Assembly: GCF_050947875.1 (NCBI RefSeq) | Contig: NW_027460401.1 | Span: 806,001-870,000 of the forward strand | Length of the DNA stretch: 64,000 bases | Origin: Dermacentor variabilis | Taxonomy: Eukaryota > Arthropoda > Arachnida > Ixodida > Ixodidae | Direction: 5' to 3' | Part shown: piece by piece, positions 61,601 through 64,000 of the stretch | Position numbering within the stretch: the first letter of the stretch is position 1 | Layout: every line of letters begins with the position of its first letter | Notes under the pieces: generated by a model | What the model was told of the DNA's origin: nothing | The model's input: the letters and a program-made list of their open reading frames with translations, nothing else | Database searches by the model: none | Position numbers and translations under genes: made by a program

Positions 61601-62630
61601 GAACAATGATCTCCTGTAGTTAGGGCTTTGCGAAAATGCACTGTCTACCAGTTGGTAGAAGGTGCATTATTCAGCCACTGATTTCCTGTTGGCATGCTTG
61701 CACTCGTGCTGTCAGTAATTTCTTGGCTTGCCGAATTATCTTGAGGCCCCACGCTGATGATGCTACCGATGTCTTCATGTGCAGACTTTTCAGGATGAGG
61801 TTTTTTGCTTTGCAAATGTTGTTGAAAGGTAGGTGGTGCTTACAGGTAGCTATTCTAGATATTAGTGAAATGAATTGGCCCATCTTGCTTCGTCAAACAT
61901 CGTCACGCCGACATCAGTTGCACAAACAAAAAACCTGGCCTACTCGCAGCGTCGTGCACGAAGAAACAAACAAATCAGCTGCTGGATTGTCTTGACATGG
62001 CATACTAAGCTGAGACCGGAACTGCTGTAGCTACAAACCAGGCAGAAACGATGATGATGAGCAGGGATTTGCAGTAGCGCCACTTCGTGGGGCAGCAAGG
62101 AGGCTCCGTTCAAAACAAAAATGGCGTTCAGCAAGTAGAACCGTGCAACGGTCAGAGTCGGTGCATGGTGCTCTCGATCAAGTTGGCTCAAGGAGTGTCC
62201 GAAAAATCAGACGAGAGGTTGCAAGGCGTCCGAACTTTCGGAAGTTGTTATACATTATGGTCCATGGGGAGAATGGCGGTGCCGTGAAGCAGACCGAGTA
62301 ATCATGTCCGAATTTTTGGAGTACGGAAAATCAGTCGGCGACTGTACCTATACCTATGTGTCTATGTATATCTAGGTGCAACAGTGTTTGCTATGATCTG
62401 TGCAAGAATCGCTGTTGCCCGTAGATGCCCAACATGTCGGGTGTCATATTGTAAAATACCTTGCAAAAGTGATCTACGGAAAAATACCGCTTCTGCTATA
62501 TTTCGCTTTTGCGAGAAATTTTGCGGCTGCTGGCACCTACCTTAAAAGGCTTTATATGGTCTTCGCATGGCCAGGGCCTTCTGCTTTTGTGAGTTTGCTT
62601 ATCTCGAAATTTGCCCCGGTTTTTATAACT
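58605..62630. other. No recognisable gene in 4 kb
   Basis: AT-rich DNA with many short frames. The frames at 61186-61534 (minus) and 61636-61995 (plus) are the longest but have no domain or convincing splice pairing. I found no RT, transposase or tRNA-like motif here. Confidence 0.35.
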
Positions 62631-62631
62631 T

Positions 62632-62800
62632 CAAGTTGGCGGGATCCCTAGTCTCCTTTAACGTGTACCCAATAGACCTTACATAGGGGTTTTGGCATTT
62701 CCCTGCCATCTAAATGCAGCCATTGTGGCCGGTATTCAATCCCATGCCCTCTGCCTGAGCAGCGCAATGTCAAAGCCAGTACACTACGGTATTTTGCTGG
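62632..62800 (-). mobile_element. tRNA-derived SINE, diverged
   Basis: On the minus strand the head (GTGTACTGGCTTTGACATTG, GGGATTGAATACCGGCCAC) and body (TGGCTGCATTTAGATGGCAG, ACACGTTAAAGGAGACTAGG) follow the order of the 44.83 kb SINE. The far tail is missing or unrecognisable. Confidence 0.7.
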
Positions 62801-63164
62801 CAGAAGGGTTTAGTTTCTGAATAATTTATTATCTCAACCTGTCGGTGTTATTTTTAAAGGTATTTCATGTTTGTATTCTGTTGCTTCAATACTAGTAATT
62901 ATGGTTAATCAAACGATGTGTCCATCTTTTTCCTATAACACTTGCTTCAATCGCCTGCTAATTATGACAGCTTATTCTCCCACAGTAATCCATGTTCCCT
63001 TGAAACGTAGGCATTGCATGAAACCACATATTTTTCAATAAGATTTATTCATTATCTCCTATGACCGGAATGCTGAACCTTTCTTATCTGTGGGAACATA
63101 GGCAAATTTGCCTATGTGCCAACCTGTTGCATGAGTCAAGATAAATTATTGGCTTTACTTTTTC

Positions 63165-63459
63165 AGGTGCCCTGCTCGCTCTCACCCAAGCAACCCACGC
63201 AGTAACGCCATCCGCCCAGCGCTGCTGCGCCAACCAAGCAGACGGGGCCATCTGCCTCCGGGCAGGTGCCCCCAAAGGCCTCGTCCAACGTGCCGAGGCC
63301 TTCACGCCAAACAAAGCGCTGCGCGTGTTCAGAGCCTCGCAAGAGGCGATGGACCACCAGCAAGACGGCGCCACCAGCGCCCAAGGAGCGGCGAGGCGCT
63401 CTCGACCGCTCCAAAAGAGACAAAACTCCCGTCACGGCGCCTCAAAAAGGACCGTGAGC
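63165..63459 (+). pseudogene. I-group LINE ORF1, C-terminal end
   Basis: A Pro/Lys/Arg-rich open stretch (PPKASSNVPRPSRQTKRCAC; RRGALDRSKRDKTPVTAPQK) ends at TGA 63458-63460, 45 bp before the ATG of ORF2. The composition and position match the end of the gag-like ORF1 of the LINE that follows. The upstream part is lost at about 63165, so this copy is 5' truncated within ORF1. Confidence 0.5.
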
Positions 63460-63504
63460 TAACCTCAGTCTCTTAAACGCACAGCACCCAACACATATAG
63501 CATA

Positions 63505-64000
63505 ATGGATACACAAATACTACAATGGAATGTGAGAGGACTTCTCCATAACCTCGGCGACATTAGAGAAATAATACACAAACACAATCCGAAGCTGCTG
63601 TGTGTTCAAGAGACACGTCTCTAACCTACCAATACAAATTTTCTTAGAAACTACACCATCTTCCGCAAAGACCGTGAGGAGGCTAATGCCTCCGGCGGTG
63701 TAGCAATAATAGCCGACAAGGTGGTAGCTTGCCGACCCGTCGCCCTTAACACGCCCCTTGAGGCAGTGTCAGTCCAGGCTATTCTTTTTAATAAAATAGT
63801 AACTGTGTGTTCCATATATATACCGCCGAACCAGCGTCTCGAAAAAACAGACCTTTATAAGCTCATTGACCAGCTCCCCGAGCCCTATATACTCGTGGGA
63901 GATTTTAACACTCATAACACAATGTGGGGAGACTCGCGATGCGACGCGAGAGGACGACTCATTGAAAATTTCCTTTTAACCTCCGGTGCGTGCCTCTTTA
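63505..64000 (+). pseudogene. I-group LINE ORF2, endonuclease domain (runs off the window)
   Basis: ATG 63505 opens MDTQILQWNVRGLLHNLGDI, the usual N-terminus of an APE-type endonuclease (N9 region). KLLCVQETRL (catalytic Glu), SGGVAIIADK, SIYIPPNQ and YILVGDFNTHNTMWG (Asp/Asn) follow. An in-frame TAA at 63622-63624 (codon 40) interrupts it directly after QETRL, while the frame is otherwise open to the window edge. It probably belongs to the RNase H-bearing LINE family seen at 7 and 42 kb. Confidence 0.85.

Overview
The window looks like repeat-rich nuclear DNA of a chelicerate arthropod, most likely an ixodid (hard) tick. This is inferred from the repeat families rather than from a host marker gene: I-group LINEs with a ribonuclease H domain, CR1/L2-like LINEs with an ATTTGA- or ATTGA-type 3' microsatellite, an RTE LINE ending in (TGA)n, Penelope-like elements with a GIY-YIG endonuclease, a Ty3/gypsy element, and abundant tRNA-headed SINEs. 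There are no bacterial operons, ribosomal RNA genes, canonical tRNA genes or CRISPR arrays. Nearly all supportable coding sequence belongs to transposable elements. Most other open frames are short and show no family features.

Layout. 0-9 kb: anonymous DNA, a tRNA-like hairpin repeat (1.1 kb), an inverted SINE pair (3.0-3.4 kb), a 78-bp minisatellite and a stop-riddled I-group LINE (6.7-8.5 kb). 9.7-10.8 kb: a satellite that changes from about 22-bp to about 33-bp units. 11.6-15.5 kb: short duplications, a tRNA-like SINE, two phase-compatible candidate host exons (12.8 and 13.3 kb) and a 228-bp tandem repeat. 17.8-22 kb: an almost perfect 80-bp-arm palindrome, then an RTE LINE (901-residue ORF) inserted into an older LINE with a 9-bp target duplication. 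24.4-26 kb: a Penelope-like element with inverted termini and an 11-bp target duplication. 26-31 kb: candidate minus-strand exons, two TIR elements, and a deleted RTE copy with a tRNA-like 5' head. 31.5-35 kb: a decayed CR1-like LINE inside a 112-bp satellite. 35-40 kb: SINEs, a solo gypsy LTR inserted in a SINE, and LINE scraps. 40.3-43.3 kb: two I-group LINE pieces joined tail to head. 44.8-46.9 kb: a truncated gypsy element whose LTR carries a SINE insertion. 48.3-49.4 kb: minisatellites. 50.7-56.1 kb: a full-length CR1-like LINE with both ORFs open. 58.0-58.6 kb: a second inverted SINE pair. 62.6-64 kb: a SINE and the start of another I-group LINE that runs off the window.

The most interesting object is the 50.7-56.1 kb LINE. 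Upstream of ORF1 (PHD-like finger, coiled coil, nucleic-acid-binding C-terminus) and ORF2 (APE endonuclease plus reverse transcriptase) lies an array of four complete and one partial copies of a 244-bp unit. Each complete copy carries a TATAAAG motif on the transcribed strand. This resembles the monomer promoters of rodent L1 but sits on a CR1-type element. A second notable object is the RTE family, whose better-preserved 5' end starts with a tRNA-like sequence containing A- and B-box-like motifs.

The elements record a sequence of events: an LTR inside a SINE at 37 kb, a SINE inside the same LTR family at 45 kb, RTE inside a CR1-like LINE at 19-22 kb, and a LINE inside a satellite at 31-35 kb. 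Host genes are poorly represented; a few intron-bounded open segments are offered as low-confidence exons.
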